A DNA stretch of 64,000 nt from Streptomyces sp. LHD-70. Its GTDB lineage: Bacteria > Actinomycetota > Actinomycetes > Streptomycetales > Streptomycetaceae. The notes under the pieces were generated by a model. It saw nothing but the letters and a program-made list of their open reading frames with translations, did no database searches and was not told where the DNA came from. Of the stretch, positions 32,590 to 41,925 are shown piece after piece. Every line of letters begins with the position of its first letter. Position 1 is the first letter of the stretch. Made by a program: the position numbers and the translations under genes. The stretch is from positions 153,447 to 217,446 of the forward strand of contig NZ_JAVIFW010000013.1 in the NCBI RefSeq assembly GCF_031157275.1. The letters run 5' to 3'.

Positions 32590-35489
32590 GCACGGCTCCA
32601 GTGGGAGAAGAACTGCTCGACGATGCTGCGGGCGGCGGTCCCCTTGTCGTACTCGCCGAACTCGGCCACGAACCGCCCTCGCTCCGGCTGGTACTTGGCC
32701 TCGTCCTCAGCCAGCGACTCCAGCGCTCCGTACAGCTCGTCCTCGCTCCGCACGACCGGGCCCGGCGCACGTTCGAGCAGGTCGAAGTAGGTGCCTCGGC
32801 CCTCGTGCACGTACTCCTCGTAGTCGTACGCGAAGAACAGCATCGGGCGGTCCAGGAGCGCGTAGTCGAACATCACCGAGGAGTAGTCGGTGATCAGCGC
32901 GTCGGACAGTTCCATCAACGGGTTGACGTCGTGCCGGGCGGAGACGTCGATGACTGTGCCGCGCACGGACGGCGGGAGCACCACGTGGTTGAGGTAGTGC
33001 GAGCGCACCAACAGCACGTACCGGTCGCCCAGTTGCTCCGCGAACCGCTCCACGTCGAAGGGCAGCTCGAAGCGCTGACTCCGGCCGCCCTGCTTGCGGA
33101 ACGTGGGGGCGTAGAGGAGGACCTGCTTGTCCTCGGGGATGCCGAGCTCGGCGGCGAGCGGCCCACGGGTGCGGCGCCCCTCGGCGGCCTCGCGCTCCCT
33201 GGCGTGCACCAGTGCGTCGTTACGCGGATAGCCGACGCGCAGCAGTGTCCTCTCCTGCAGCCGGAACGCCTTGGCGAGGGTCCGCACATCGTGCTCGGAG
33301 CGGATCAGGAACCGGTCGAAGCGGTTGAGGACCCGCTGCTGCTCCTGCTGCCGCGCCTGCGACCTGAGCTTCCAGGCCGGTTCGTCGAAGCCCATCCGCT
33401 TGAGCGCGGAGCCGTGCCAGGTCTGGAGGTAGGTGGTCCCGGGCCGCTTGGTCAGCTTCAGCGGATAGCTCTGGTTGTCCACCCAGAACTCCGCCTGCGC
33501 CAGGGCCTTGAGGTAGGGCAGCGACCAGCGGCGGACGAGGGTGGCGTCGGCGGGGAAGCCCTCCGGGGACCCGGCGTACGACCAGACCGCCTCGAACTCC
33601 AGGCCCTGGCGGCGCATCTCCTCGTAGATCGCCTTCGGGCTGTCGCTGTACTGCTTGCCGAGCTGGCTCTCGAAGACGACCAGGCCCTTCTTCACGGGCA
33701 GCCGGCTGAACACCTCGTCGTACACGCGGATTCTGGTCTCGCCCGAGGTGAGCTTCTTGCGGATCTGCTTGGCCCTGCGGAACCCGCTCTTGGCGAGCTT
33801 GCCGGGGCGCCCCCGGATGCCGCGTACGACGAGTTCGTGCACCCGGTCCTTGTCCTCGACGCGGTCGCGCGTGACAAGGCGGAAGCAGAGGTGGCCGCGC
33901 TGCGACACCTCGGGCTCGACATGGTCGGCGACAAGGCGGGTCAGCCGGGGCCGCACCGGAAGCAGGCCCTGTGCCGGCTCGGGCTCACCCGCGGTGAGCC
34001 GGGTCGTGGTCCGCACCCCGTCCACGTCCAGCTTGAGCCGTACGTCCCACACCTCGTCGACGATGCCGAGCGGGCGCAGCTTCCCGGCGAGGTCGGCCTC
34101 GGCCTCCCAGTTCACGAAGGCCCCCTCGTGGCGCAGCTCGGCCACCGGGAAGCGGAAGCTCTGCAGGCTGCGGCGGCGGGCGCTGAACTCCAGCTGTCCG
34201 GTGAGCCGCGCGCCCTCGGGGATCACGCCGAGCGGGTTGACGATCCGGCCGCCGAGGCGGACCGTGCCGCCGCGCTCCTCGTAGCCGGTGAGGGCGTTGC
34301 GCAGGAACATCCGGTCGATGGTCCTGGTGTGGTACCCGAGGTCGGTGACGTCCAGGACGTGCCGCCCGAAGGCGTCGTCGAGATGCTCCGCGCACCAGAA
34401 GACGTGGCCGTCGCGCTCCACGAGCGGGGCGGAGATCTTGTCGCGGTTGGTGAGGGTGTCGACGGCCGGGAGCAGGTTGTCCCAGTCGTTCTCCCGCAGC
34501 AGATAGGCGCAGACGGCGTGGATCGGCTGTACCTCGTCGTAGGCCTCGGGGGCGAGCGAGGTGAGGTAGTCGCGGGCGATGCCGGCGAACTCCTGGCGGT
34601 AGGAGTCGTCGCGGAACGGCAGGTCGCGCAGGTGGAGCACGAGGTCGTGCTTGAGGAACTTGACGTCCTTGGCGAGCTTCAGCTCGGTCAGTCCGCGTTC
34701 GGCGAGGAGCGCGTCGATGCGGCGGTGGATCTCCATCCGGTGCACGAAGTTGGTCATCTCGTGCCGCCTGTTGGAGATCGACTTGGCGGCCGCCTTCTCG
34801 TACACGTGCCAGAAATACACCTGGTTGGGTATGAGGCTGATGCGGTCCGCGGCGACATACGCCTCGGCGATGAACATCAGGTCCTCGTAGAACATCCCCC
34901 TGAGGAACCGGAGTTGGTTCTCCATGAGGAACGCGCGGCGGTACATCTTGTTCGTGGAGAGTGTGTCCCACGCCAGCAGGTCCGGCAGCTCGGTGACCGA
35001 CTCCAGGACCTGGGTGCGCGCGTAGAGCCAGGGGTACCACTCGTCGCGCTTCTTGCTCCGGCGGTCCAGATGCAGGCGTACGCAGAGGCCCGAGACGATG
35101 TCGGAGCCGTCGCGCTCGGCGGCCTCCAGGAGGTTGCGGCAGGCGTTGCATTCCAGGACGTCGTCGCTGTCGAGGAACATCACGTACCGGCCGCGGGTGT
35201 GACCGATACCGACGTTGCGCGGCTCGCCGCACCCGCCGCTGTTCTCCGGCAGCTGGAAGGCGCGCACCCGCTCCGGGTTCTCGGCCGCGAGCCGCCGCGC
35301 CACCTCGTACGAGCCATCGGTGCTGCAGTCGTCGACGATCACGATCTCGACGCCGCGCAGGGTCTGGTCGAGCACCGACCGCACCGCGGCCGGGAGCCGG
35401 GCCTCGTCGTTGTAGACGATCACGACGACGGAGACGTCTGCTTCGACGCCCGGGCCGGCCTCGGTGTCGCGCTCAGCGATCAAACCCAT
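32586..35489 (-). CDS. GT2 / CDP-glycerol glycerophosphotransferase fusion (967 aa)
   Basis: Residues 15-260 are an intact GT2 domain (VSVVVIVYNDEARL, IVDDCSTDGS, NSGGCGEPRNVG, MFLDSDD). Residues 340-550 are the beta-rich module (VWDVRLKLDVDG, then RGHLCFRLV). Residues 600-960 are a TagF-like domain with QTWHGSALKRMGFDE (W near 691), LVRSHYLNH (near 827) and ALITDYSSVMFDYALLDRP (near 868). It probably adds glycosyl and polyol-phosphate units to the same polymer. ATG 35489 follows GGAGGA. It is the intact counterpart of the protein at 1130-3949 and heads a two-gene operon with the GT4 gene. Confidence 0.9.
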   Translation of the reverse strand: MGLIAERDTEAGPGVEADVSVVVIVYNDEARLPAAVRSVLDQTLRGVEIVIVDDCSTDGSYEVARRLAAENPERVRAFQLPENSGGCGEPRNVGIGHTRGRYVMFLDSDDVLECNACRNLLEAAERDGSDIVSGLCVRLHLDRRSKKRDEWYPWLYARTQVLESVTELPDLLAWDTLSTNKMYRRAFLMENQLRFLRGMFYEDLMFIAEAYVAADRISLIPNQVYFWHVYEKAAAKSISNRRHEMTNFVHRMEIHRRIDALLAERGLTELKLAKDVKFLKHDLVLHLRDLPFRDDSYRQEFAGIARDYLTSLAPEAYDEVQPIHAVCAYLLRENDWDNLLPAVDTLTNRDKISAPLVERDGHVFWCAEHLDDAFGRHVLDVTDLGYHTRTIDRMFLRNALTGYEERGGTVRLGGRIVNPLGVIPEGARLTGQLEFSARRRSLQSFRFPVAELRHEGAFVNWEAEADLAGKLRPLGIVDEVWDVRLKLDVDGVRTTTRLTAGEPEPAQGLLPVRPRLTRLVADHVEPEVSQRGHLCFRLVTRDRVEDKDRVHELVVRGIRGRPGKLAKSGFRRAKQIRKKLTSGETRIRVYDEVFSRLPVKKGLVVFESQLGKQYSDSPKAIYEEMRRQGLEFEAVWSYAGSPEGFPADATLVRRWSLPYLKALAQAEFWVDNQSYPLKLTKRPGTTYLQTWHGSALKRMGFDEPAWKLRSQARQQEQQRVLNRFDRFLIRSEHDVRTLAKAFRLQERTLLRVGYPRNDALVHAREREAAEGRRTRGPLAAELGIPEDKQVLLYAPTFRKQGGRSQRFELPFDVERFAEQLGDRYVLLVRSHYLNHVVLPPSVRGTVIDVSARHDVNPLMELSDALITDYSSVMFDYALLDRPMLFFAYDYEEYVHEGRGTYFDLLERAPGPVVRSEDELYGALESLAEDEAKYQPERGRFVAEFGEYDKGTAARSIVEQFFSHWSRA

Positions 35490-35662
35490 GCGTTCCTCCA
35501 GGCAACCTGCACCGCTCGTTCAACATCCTCTCGATTGTCCGACATGCCCGGTACGCGGGCCCGCGTACGTTGGCCCGTTCCGGCGACAGGAGTCAAATGT
35601 GCCATACCGGTGAATTCGTAAAAATTTGGGGTCTAACCGGGCAGATGAATCGCGGGCTGGGC

Positions 35663-35732
35663 ACACGACAGGGCGCCCCGGCCTGAAACACGACAGGGCG
35701 CCCCGGCCTGAAGTTCAGGCCGGGGCGCCCTG
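35663..35732. terminator. Terminator with one arm duplicated in tandem
   Basis: The right arm TTCAGGCCGGGGCGCCCTG (35714-35732) pairs with CAGGGCGCCCCGGCCTGAA (35694-35712), giving about 17 bp with an AAGTT loop. The left-arm unit of 25 bp, beginning ACACGACAGGGCG, occurs twice in tandem (35663-35687 and 35688-35712), so either copy could pair. It lies just beyond the 3' end of the glutamate dehydrogenase gene. Confidence 0.75.
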
Positions 35733-35757
35733 GTGGCTGCCGGAGGTGGGTGCGGAC

Positions 35758-38700
35758 TCAGCCGTGCGTACGCAGCAGCGTCCTCATCGTCCGCATCGCC
35801 ACGGACAGGTTCGCGAGGTCGAAGTCGTCCGAGCCCTGGATCTCGTCGAGCGTCGCCTTGGCGCGGCCCAGGATCGCGGCGTTCTGCCCCTCCCAGGCCT
35901 TGTAGCGCTGCTCGGGCGTCGATGTGCCGTTGCCCACCGCCAGCACATCCGCGGTGAGGGCCGCATGCGCCGCGTACAGATCCTCGCGGATCGCCGCACG
36001 CGCCATCGACTGCCAGCGGTCACTGCGCGGCAGCGCGCTGATCCGGTCCATGAGCTGGGTGATCTGCAGACGGTCCGCGAGGTCGTAGTAGACCTCGGCG
36101 ACCTCCAGCGGCGCCTTGTCCATCCGGTCCGCGATCAGCACCACGTCCAGCGTCGGGAACGCCGACGAGAAACCGGATACGCGCTGCGCCAGCTCCTCCG
36201 GCACTCCGGCGCCGGTCAGCTCCTCGAAGATCCCCTGGTACCAGTCCAGGTCCGCGCCGCGCACCAGGTTCGGCAGCTCCGACCAGACCTGCGTCACGCC
36301 CTCGCGGAAGAACTCGATGGTCTCCGCCAGGTCGATCGGCTGCGGCCGGTTGTTGAGCAGCCAGCGCGTGCCGCGCTCCACCAGGCGCCGCGAGTGCAGC
36401 CTGATCCGGGTCTGCACATCCGCCGCCACGACGTTGTCCAGCGCCTCGACCGCGTCCCAGAAGTCGCCGAGCCCGAAGATCGCGCGGGCCGCGGTGTGGG
36501 CGCGCACCACCTCTTCGAGCGAGGCACCGGTCTCCTCACGCATCCGGTGCAGGAAGCTCGTACCGCCCGAGTTCACCGTGTCGTTCACGAGGACCGTCGT
36601 GACGATCTCCCGGCGCAGCGCGTGCGCGTCGATCTGGTCGAGGAACCGCTCGCGCAGCGCCGTCGGGAAGTACGCGTGCAGCAGGCCCTGCAGGTACTTG
36701 TCGTCCGGCAGATCCGTGCCGAGCAGCGCCTCCGCGACGGTGATCTTCGTGTACGCGAGCAGCACCGCCGTCTCCGGCTGCGTCAGGCCGAGCCCGGCGT
36801 TCAGGCGCTCCCGGATCTGGCGGTCGGTGGGCATGAACTCGAGGGAGCGGTCGAGGTGCCCCTCGCGCACCAGCGTGCGCAGGAAGCGCTGCTGGGCGTG
36901 GACCATGCTCGACGACTGCGCCAGAGCGTTGGCCAGGGCCGTGTTCTGTGCGTAGTTGTTGCGCAGGACCAGGCGGCCGACCTCGTCGGTCATCTCGGCG
37001 AGCAGCTTGTTGCGCTGCTTCACCGTCATGTCGCCGTCCGAGACCACGGAGTTGAGAAGGATCTTGATGTTCACCTCGTGGTCGGAGGTGTCCACGCCCG
37101 CGCTGTTGTCGATCGCGTCCGTGTTGACCCGGCCGCCCGCACGCGCGAACTCGATCCGGCCCAGCTGCGTCAGACCGAGGTTGCCGCCCTCGCCGACGAC
37201 CTTGACCCGCAGGTCCGCTCCGTCGACCCGGATGGCGTCGTTGGCCTTGTCGCCGACGTCGCCGTTGGACTCGGCGCTCGACTTCACGTACGTACCGATG
37301 CCGCCGTTCCACAGCAGGTCGACCGGCGCCTGCAGGATCGTCTTCATCAGCTCGGCCGGGGTCATCTTGGAGACGCCCGACTCGATACCGAGGGCCTCCC
37401 TGATGTGCGCGTTCAGCTGGATGGACTTGGCGCTGCGCGGGAAGACGCCGCCGCCCGCGGAGAGCAGCTCCTTGTTGTAGTCCGCCCAGGACGAGCGCGG
37501 CAGCTCGAAGAGCCGGCGCCGCTCGGCGTACGAGGTGGCCGCGTCCGGCTTCGGATCGATGAAGATGTGCCGGTGGTCGAAGGCGGCGACCAGGCGGATG
37601 TGCTCGGAGAGCAGCATGCCGTTGCCGAACACGTCACCGGACATGTCACCGACGCCGACGACCGTGAAGTCCTGGTTCTGCGAGTCGTGGCCGAGCTCCC
37701 GGAAGTGCCGCTTCACGGACTCCCAGGCACCGCGCGCGGTGATGCCCATGCCCTTGTGGTCGTACCCGGCCGAACCGCCGGACGCGAAGGCGTCACCCAG
37801 CCAGAAGTTGTACGACTCCGCGACCTCGTTGGCGATGTCCGAGAAGGTCGCGGTGCCCTTGTCGGCCGCGACCACGAGGTAGGTGTCCTCGCCGTCGTGC
37901 CGCACCACGTCGTGCGGGGGCACGACCTCGCCCGCGACCATGTTGTCGGTGATGTCGAGCAGGGCCGAGATGAACGTCTTGTACGAGGCGATGCCCTCGG
38001 CGAGCCACGCGTCCCGGTCCACGCTCGGGTCGGGCAGCTGCTTGGCGACGAAGCCGCCCTTCGCGCCGACCGGCACGATGACGGTGTTCTTCACCATCTG
38101 CGCCTTCACCAGGCCGAGGATCTCCGTACGGAAGTCCTCACGCCGGTCGGACCAGCGCAGACCGCCGCGCGCGACCTTGCCGAAGCGCAGGTGCACACCC
38201 TCGACACGGGGCGAGTACACCCAGATCTCGTAGGCCGGCCGCGGCTCCGGAAGGTCCGGGATCGCCTTTGGGTCCAGCTTCATGGAGACGTACGTGTGCG
38301 GCTGGCCGCCGCCCGCCTCCTGGAAGAAGTTCGTCCGCAGCGTCGCCTTGATGACAGTGAGGAAGGACCGCAGGATCCGGTCCTCGTCGAGCGACGCGAC
38401 CTGGTCGAGCGCGCCGTCCAGCTCTTCAAGGAGGCCGTCGATCAGCTCGGTGCCGGCCCGCTGCCGGTCCGGCGACATCCGCGCCTCGAAGAGGCTCACC
38501 AGGAGCCGCGTGGTGTGGACGTTGTTATGGAGGGTGTCCTCCATGTAGTCCTGGCTGAACGTGGCGCCCGCCTGCCGCAGGTACTTGGCGTACGCGCGCA
38601 GCACCATCGCCTGCCGCCAGGTCAACCCGGCGCCCAGGACGAGAGAGTTGAAACCGTCGTTCTCGGCGAGCCCGTTCCAGACGGCGGCGAAGGCCTCCTG

Positions 38701-40692
38701 GAAACGCTCCCGCGCGTCGTCCGCGAGGTAGTCCCCGTTCCCGGCGGCCCTGGGCATGCGCAGACCGAAGTCGTAGATCCACGCCGTCGTGCCGTCGCTG
38801 ACGCGCAGCTCGTACGGCCGCTCGTCCACGACCTCGCAGCCCAGGCGCTGCAGCACGGGCAGCACCGCGGAGAGGGAGACCTGGCCGCCGGCCCGGTAGA
38901 TCTTGAAGCGCCGCTCGCCGGGTCCGGCGCCCACGGGCTCGTAGAGGGAGAGCGCGAAGTCCTTCGGGCTCTGGGCGAGTTGCTCGACCCGCACCAGGTC
39001 GGCGACCGCGCCGCGCGGCGTGTGGTCCGCCTTGTAGCCCTCCTGGAAGGCGTTGCTGTAGCGGCGCAGCAGCTCGGCGGCGCGCTCCTCGCCGCACTCG
39101 GCGGTCAGCGCCTCCGCGAAGCCGTCGGCCCAGGAACGCGCGGCCTCGACGAGGCGGGCCTCGATGCGCTCCTTGTCGGCGTCTGACAGCTGCGGCAGCT
39201 CGGTGCCCGGCGTCACACGGACGACGAAGTGCAGCCGGGAGAGGATCGACTCGGTGTTCCAGGCGGTGAAGTCGACGCTGGTGCCGCCGAGCTCCTCCTT
39301 CAGGATGTCGATGATCCGCAGGCGCACACCCGTGGTGTAGCGGTCCCGGGGCAGGTAGACGAGCGCGGAGTAGTACCTGCCGTACTCGTCCTTGCGCAGG
39401 TACAGCCGCAGCCGGCGGCGCTCCTGCAGGTAGAGCACGGACGTGACGATGGAGCGCAGCTCGTCGGCCGGGGTCTGGAAGAGCTCGTCACGCGGGTACG
39501 TCTCGAGGATCTGCAGCAGGTCACGGCCGTCGTGGCTGTTGGGCGAGAAGCCGGCCTGCTTGAGGACCTCGGCGACCTTGCGGCGGATCACCGGCACGCG
39601 ACGCACGGACTCGGTGTACGCGGCGCTGGAGAACAGGCCGAGGAAGCGGCGCTCACCGACGACGTTGCCTTCGGCGTCGAACTTCTTCACGCCGACGTAG
39701 TCGAGGTAGCTGGGGCGGTGGACCGTGGCGCGGCTGTTGGCCTTGGTCAGGACGAGCAGCTTGTGCTCGCGGGCCTTGGCCCGGGCGTCGGCAGGCAGCC
39801 GGTTGAAGGAAGGGCTGACCGGGTGGCCGTGCACATCCTCGCCGCTGTGCTGCGGGTCGGAGCGCAGGATGCCGAGGCCGGTGCCGGGGACGGCGCCGAG
39901 GGAGTCGTCCTCGTTCAGCTCGTACTCGCGGTAGCCGAGGAACGTGAAGTGGTCGGCGGCGAGCCACCTGAGCAGCTCGCGGGCCTCCTCGACCTCCTGG
40001 TTCTGCAGGTCGTCCGCGGTCGGCTCGCTGGGCAGCTCGTCGGCGATGCGCAGCGCGGCGTCGCGCATCTTCTCCCAGTCCTCGACGGCCTCGCGGACGT
40101 CGGACAGCACCCGGAGCAGGTCGTTGGTGATCTGCTTGAGGTCGGCCCGGTCGGTCTCCCGGTCCATCTCGACGTGGATCCAGGACTCGGTGAGCGTGTC
40201 GTGCGCATCGTCGGGCGCCCCGGCCGGGAGCACCTCGACGAGCTTGCCGGTGAGGTCCCGGCGCACGACGACCTGCGGGTGGATCACGACGTGGATGCCG
40301 CGGCCCTGGCGGGAGAGCTCATTGGTGACCGAGTCGACCAGGAACGGCATGTCGTCCGTGACGACCTCGACGACGGAGTGCGAGCACGTCCAGCCGTTCT
40401 CCTCGACCGTGGGCGTGTGCACCCGGACGTTGGCCGTGCCCTGCGGGCGCTCCTCCGCGAGGCGGTAGTGCGAGAACGCTGCACCGAAGATGTCGACCGG
40501 GTCGCGGTCCGCCAGGTCTTCCGGTGCGGTGTGCAGGTAGTAGCGCTGGAGGTACGAGAGCACTGTGTCCTCGTCCGGACGATCTCCCGTATTGGCCCCC
40601 GTCGGAAGTTGCCCCCCGACCGGGCTGTTCTCAGCTACCCGGGCAGCCCGTGTGAGCAGCTCGGCCTTTGCTTCGTCCAGCTTGGTCTGCAT
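35758..40692 (-). CDS. gdhB: NAD-specific glutamate dehydrogenase, large 180-kDa class
   Basis: A 1644-residue enzyme that oxidises glutamate to 2-oxoglutarate and ammonia with NAD, mainly catabolic. Length and sequence match the L-180 class first characterised in Streptomyces. The N-terminal 700 residues carry the regulatory ACT-like region (for example HSVVEVVTDDMPFLVDSV). The catalytic core contains GKVARGGLRWSDRREDFRTE and VGAKGGFVAKQLP, and further on GVGDMSGDVFGNGML from the NAD-binding part. The C-terminal 500 residues are helical. ATG 40692 has CAGGAG 9 nt upstream. It is a single gene with its own terminator and is not functionally tied to the polymer locus. Confidence 0.95.
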   Translation of the reverse strand: MQTKLDEAKAELLTRAARVAENSPVGGQLPTGANTGDRPDEDTVLSYLQRYYLHTAPEDLADRDPVDIFGAAFSHYRLAEERPQGTANVRVHTPTVEENGWTCSHSVVEVVTDDMPFLVDSVTNELSRQGRGIHVVIHPQVVVRRDLTGKLVEVLPAGAPDDAHDTLTESWIHVEMDRETDRADLKQITNDLLRVLSDVREAVEDWEKMRDAALRIADELPSEPTADDLQNQEVEEARELLRWLAADHFTFLGYREYELNEDDSLGAVPGTGLGILRSDPQHSGEDVHGHPVSPSFNRLPADARAKAREHKLLVLTKANSRATVHRPSYLDYVGVKKFDAEGNVVGERRFLGLFSSAAYTESVRRVPVIRRKVAEVLKQAGFSPNSHDGRDLLQILETYPRDELFQTPADELRSIVTSVLYLQERRRLRLYLRKDEYGRYYSALVYLPRDRYTTGVRLRIIDILKEELGGTSVDFTAWNTESILSRLHFVVRVTPGTELPQLSDADKERIEARLVEAARSWADGFAEALTAECGEERAAELLRRYSNAFQEGYKADHTPRGAVADLVRVEQLAQSPKDFALSLYEPVGAGPGERRFKIYRAGGQVSLSAVLPVLQRLGCEVVDERPYELRVSDGTTAWIYDFGLRMPRAAGNGDYLADDARERFQEAFAAVWNGLAENDGFNSLVLGAGLTWRQAMVLRAYAKYLRQAGATFSQDYMEDTLHNNVHTTRLLVSLFEARMSPDRQRAGTELIDGLLEELDGALDQVASLDEDRILRSFLTVIKATLRTNFFQEAGGGQPHTYVSMKLDPKAIPDLPEPRPAYEIWVYSPRVEGVHLRFGKVARGGLRWSDRREDFRTEILGLVKAQMVKNTVIVPVGAKGGFVAKQLPDPSVDRDAWLAEGIASYKTFISALLDITDNMVAGEVVPPHDVVRHDGEDTYLVVAADKGTATFSDIANEVAESYNFWLGDAFASGGSAGYDHKGMGITARGAWESVKRHFRELGHDSQNQDFTVVGVGDMSGDVFGNGMLLSEHIRLVAAFDHRHIFIDPKPDAATSYAERRRLFELPRSSWADYNKELLSAGGGVFPRSAKSIQLNAHIREALGIESGVSKMTPAELMKTILQAPVDLLWNGGIGTYVKSSAESNGDVGDKANDAIRVDGADLRVKVVGEGGNLGLTQLGRIEFARAGGRVNTDAIDNSAGVDTSDHEVNIKILLNSVVSDGDMTVKQRNKLLAEMTDEVGRLVLRNNYAQNTALANALAQSSSMVHAQQRFLRTLVREGHLDRSLEFMPTDRQIRERLNAGLGLTQPETAVLLAYTKITVAEALLGTDLPDDKYLQGLLHAYFPTALRERFLDQIDAHALRREIVTTVLVNDTVNSGGTSFLHRMREETGASLEEVVRAHTAARAIFGLGDFWDAVEALDNVVAADVQTRIRLHSRRLVERGTRWLLNNRPQPIDLAETIEFFREGVTQVWSELPNLVRGADLDWYQGIFEELTGAGVPEELAQRVSGFSSAFPTLDVVLIADRMDKAPLEVAEVYYDLADRLQITQLMDRISALPRSDRWQSMARAAIREDLYAAHAALTADVLAVGNGTSTPEQRYKAWEGQNAAILGRAKATLDEIQGSDDFDLANLSVAMRTMRTLLRTHG

Positions 40693-41222
40693 GTCCTCTG
40701 GCTCCTGTCGCGCGCCGTTGCGTGACGTTGAAGGAAGTGATTTTTACGCCGGTGTGGCGAGCAAGCGCACTACGTGGAGACACGGGGATTCCGGTCCCCG
40801 CCGACGCTATGCCTTGGTGAGATGTGACAGGGGCGGTCTCGGCCATTTTCGGCTGCGTGCCCCGAATCCGAAGCGCGACAATCGCCCGGGCACGCCGACG
40901 TACCGGGCACGGGCCGGGGGCTGCACTGCCCCCGAGGGATATCGCGCTGATCACGGGTCAAGGCTATCTCCCCCCACCAGGCCCCCGTCATGGGCTGTAT
41001 GTGTACAAAAGAACGGTCATTACTTTGACACTCTGGACAGGGACAACACCCCCTGGTTCATGCGTCGGCCCTCCGTGCCCCCTCCTCAGTGCCATGACCC
41101 ACTTGGCAAATCGCCGCCGCCGGTGCACGTTGGCAGGACAGGCGCCGCTCCGCGCGAACGCCCTCCCGACCAGGACCACGGACCGGCGCACCACATGGTT
41201 CACGCCAAGGGAGCGAGCGGCC
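40693..41222. other. 530-bp divergent intergenic region
   Basis: This gap separates the glutamate dehydrogenase and the DJ-1/PfpI gene. It has lower GC in its centre (around 41000-41030) than neighbouring DNA and contains a perfect TTGACA at 41025-41030, but no acceptable -10 lies at 16-18 bp. No small gene with a credible start and ribosome site was found, and no riboswitch class was recognised. Confidence 0.5.
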
Positions 41223-41789
41223 ATGGCAGCAAAGATTCTGATGGTGACCGGTGACGCGGCGGAGTCCCTCGAGGTGCTCCACCCCTATCTGCGGCTGCGC
41301 GAAGAGGGGTACGACGTGCACATCGCCGCGCCCGCCCGCAAGAAACTGCAGCTCGTCCTCCACGACTTCGAGCCGGGCTTCGACACCTACACCGAGAAAC
41401 CCGGCTACACCTGGCCGGCCGACCTCGCCTTCTCCGAGGTCGACCCCGGGGCCTATGTCGCCCTGGTGATCCCCGGCGGCCGCGCCCCGGAGTATCTGCG
41501 CAACGACCCCGAGCTCCGCAAGATCCTCAAGGCGTTCTTCGACTCGGACAGGCCGATCGCCCAGATCGCGCACGGTGCCCTCCTCACTGCTGCCATCGGC
41601 GGCCTGGTGGGCCGCAGAGTCACGGCCTTCCCGGCCCTTGAACTGGACATGCAGGCGGCCGGAGCGACGTTCCAGGACGCGGACACCGTGGTCGACGGCA
41701 CCCTCGTCTCGGCCCGTGCCTGGCCGGACATCTCCCGCTGGATGCGGGAGTTCATCAACGTGCTGCGCGCCAAGGCGCCGGTGACGTAG
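41223..41789 (+). CDS. DJ-1/PfpI-family protein lacking the nucleophilic cysteine
   Basis: A 188-residue class I glutamine amidotransferase-like protein. KILMVTGDAAESLEV keeps the conserved glutamate (E15 region) and ALVIPGGRAPEYL the glycine loop. The nucleophile elbow, normally a Cys-His-Gly sequence, reads IAHGALLTA, placing Ala at 116. Protease, deglycase or glyoxalase chemistry that depends on that cysteine is therefore not expected. It may be a binding or regulatory protein. ATG 41223 follows AGGGAG at 10 nt; the open frame extends upstream but without family similarity. It is transcribed alone and converges on the HAD gene. Confidence 0.83.
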   Translation: MAAKILMVTGDAAESLEVLHPYLRLREEGYDVHIAAPARKKLQLVLHDFEPGFDTYTEKPGYTWPADLAFSEVDPGAYVALVIPGGRAPEYLRNDPELRKILKAFFDSDRPIAQIAHGALLTAAIGGLVGRRVTAFPALELDMQAAGATFQDADTVVDGTLVSARAWPDISRWMREFINVLRAKAPVT

Positions 41790-41925
41790 ATCCGCGGCCC
41801 CGTTGATCCGTGGAGCCGCGGCCGCGTGGATCCACGCCTGTGGACCTGTGGACCCGTAGGCCAGCCCTCCAGGCCCGTCGGCCGTGCGGTCAGCTGGTCA
41901 CCCCGCGGGCTCCCGTCACGCGGGC

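Noticed and set aside
1..35500. Antibiotic biosynthetic cluster
   Set aside because: TylF-like, SDR and glycosyltransferase genes occur in such clusters, but there is no polyketide, peptide or other scaffold enzyme; wall polymer synthesis explains the set better.
35626..39186. 1186-codon plus-strand frame opposite glutamate dehydrogenase
   Set aside because: Composition dominated by Arg/Val/Leu/Asp without motifs, and no ribosome site; the minus-strand gene is a confident homologue.
41025..41053. Promoter from the perfect TTGACA at 41025
   Set aside because: No -10-like hexamer occurs at 16-18 bp on the plus strand; the -35 match alone is not enough.
41790..41925. Terminator from the CGTGGATCCACG palindrome and GC-rich repeats between convergent genes
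   Set aside because: Several small palindromes overlap, but no single stable stem stands out.
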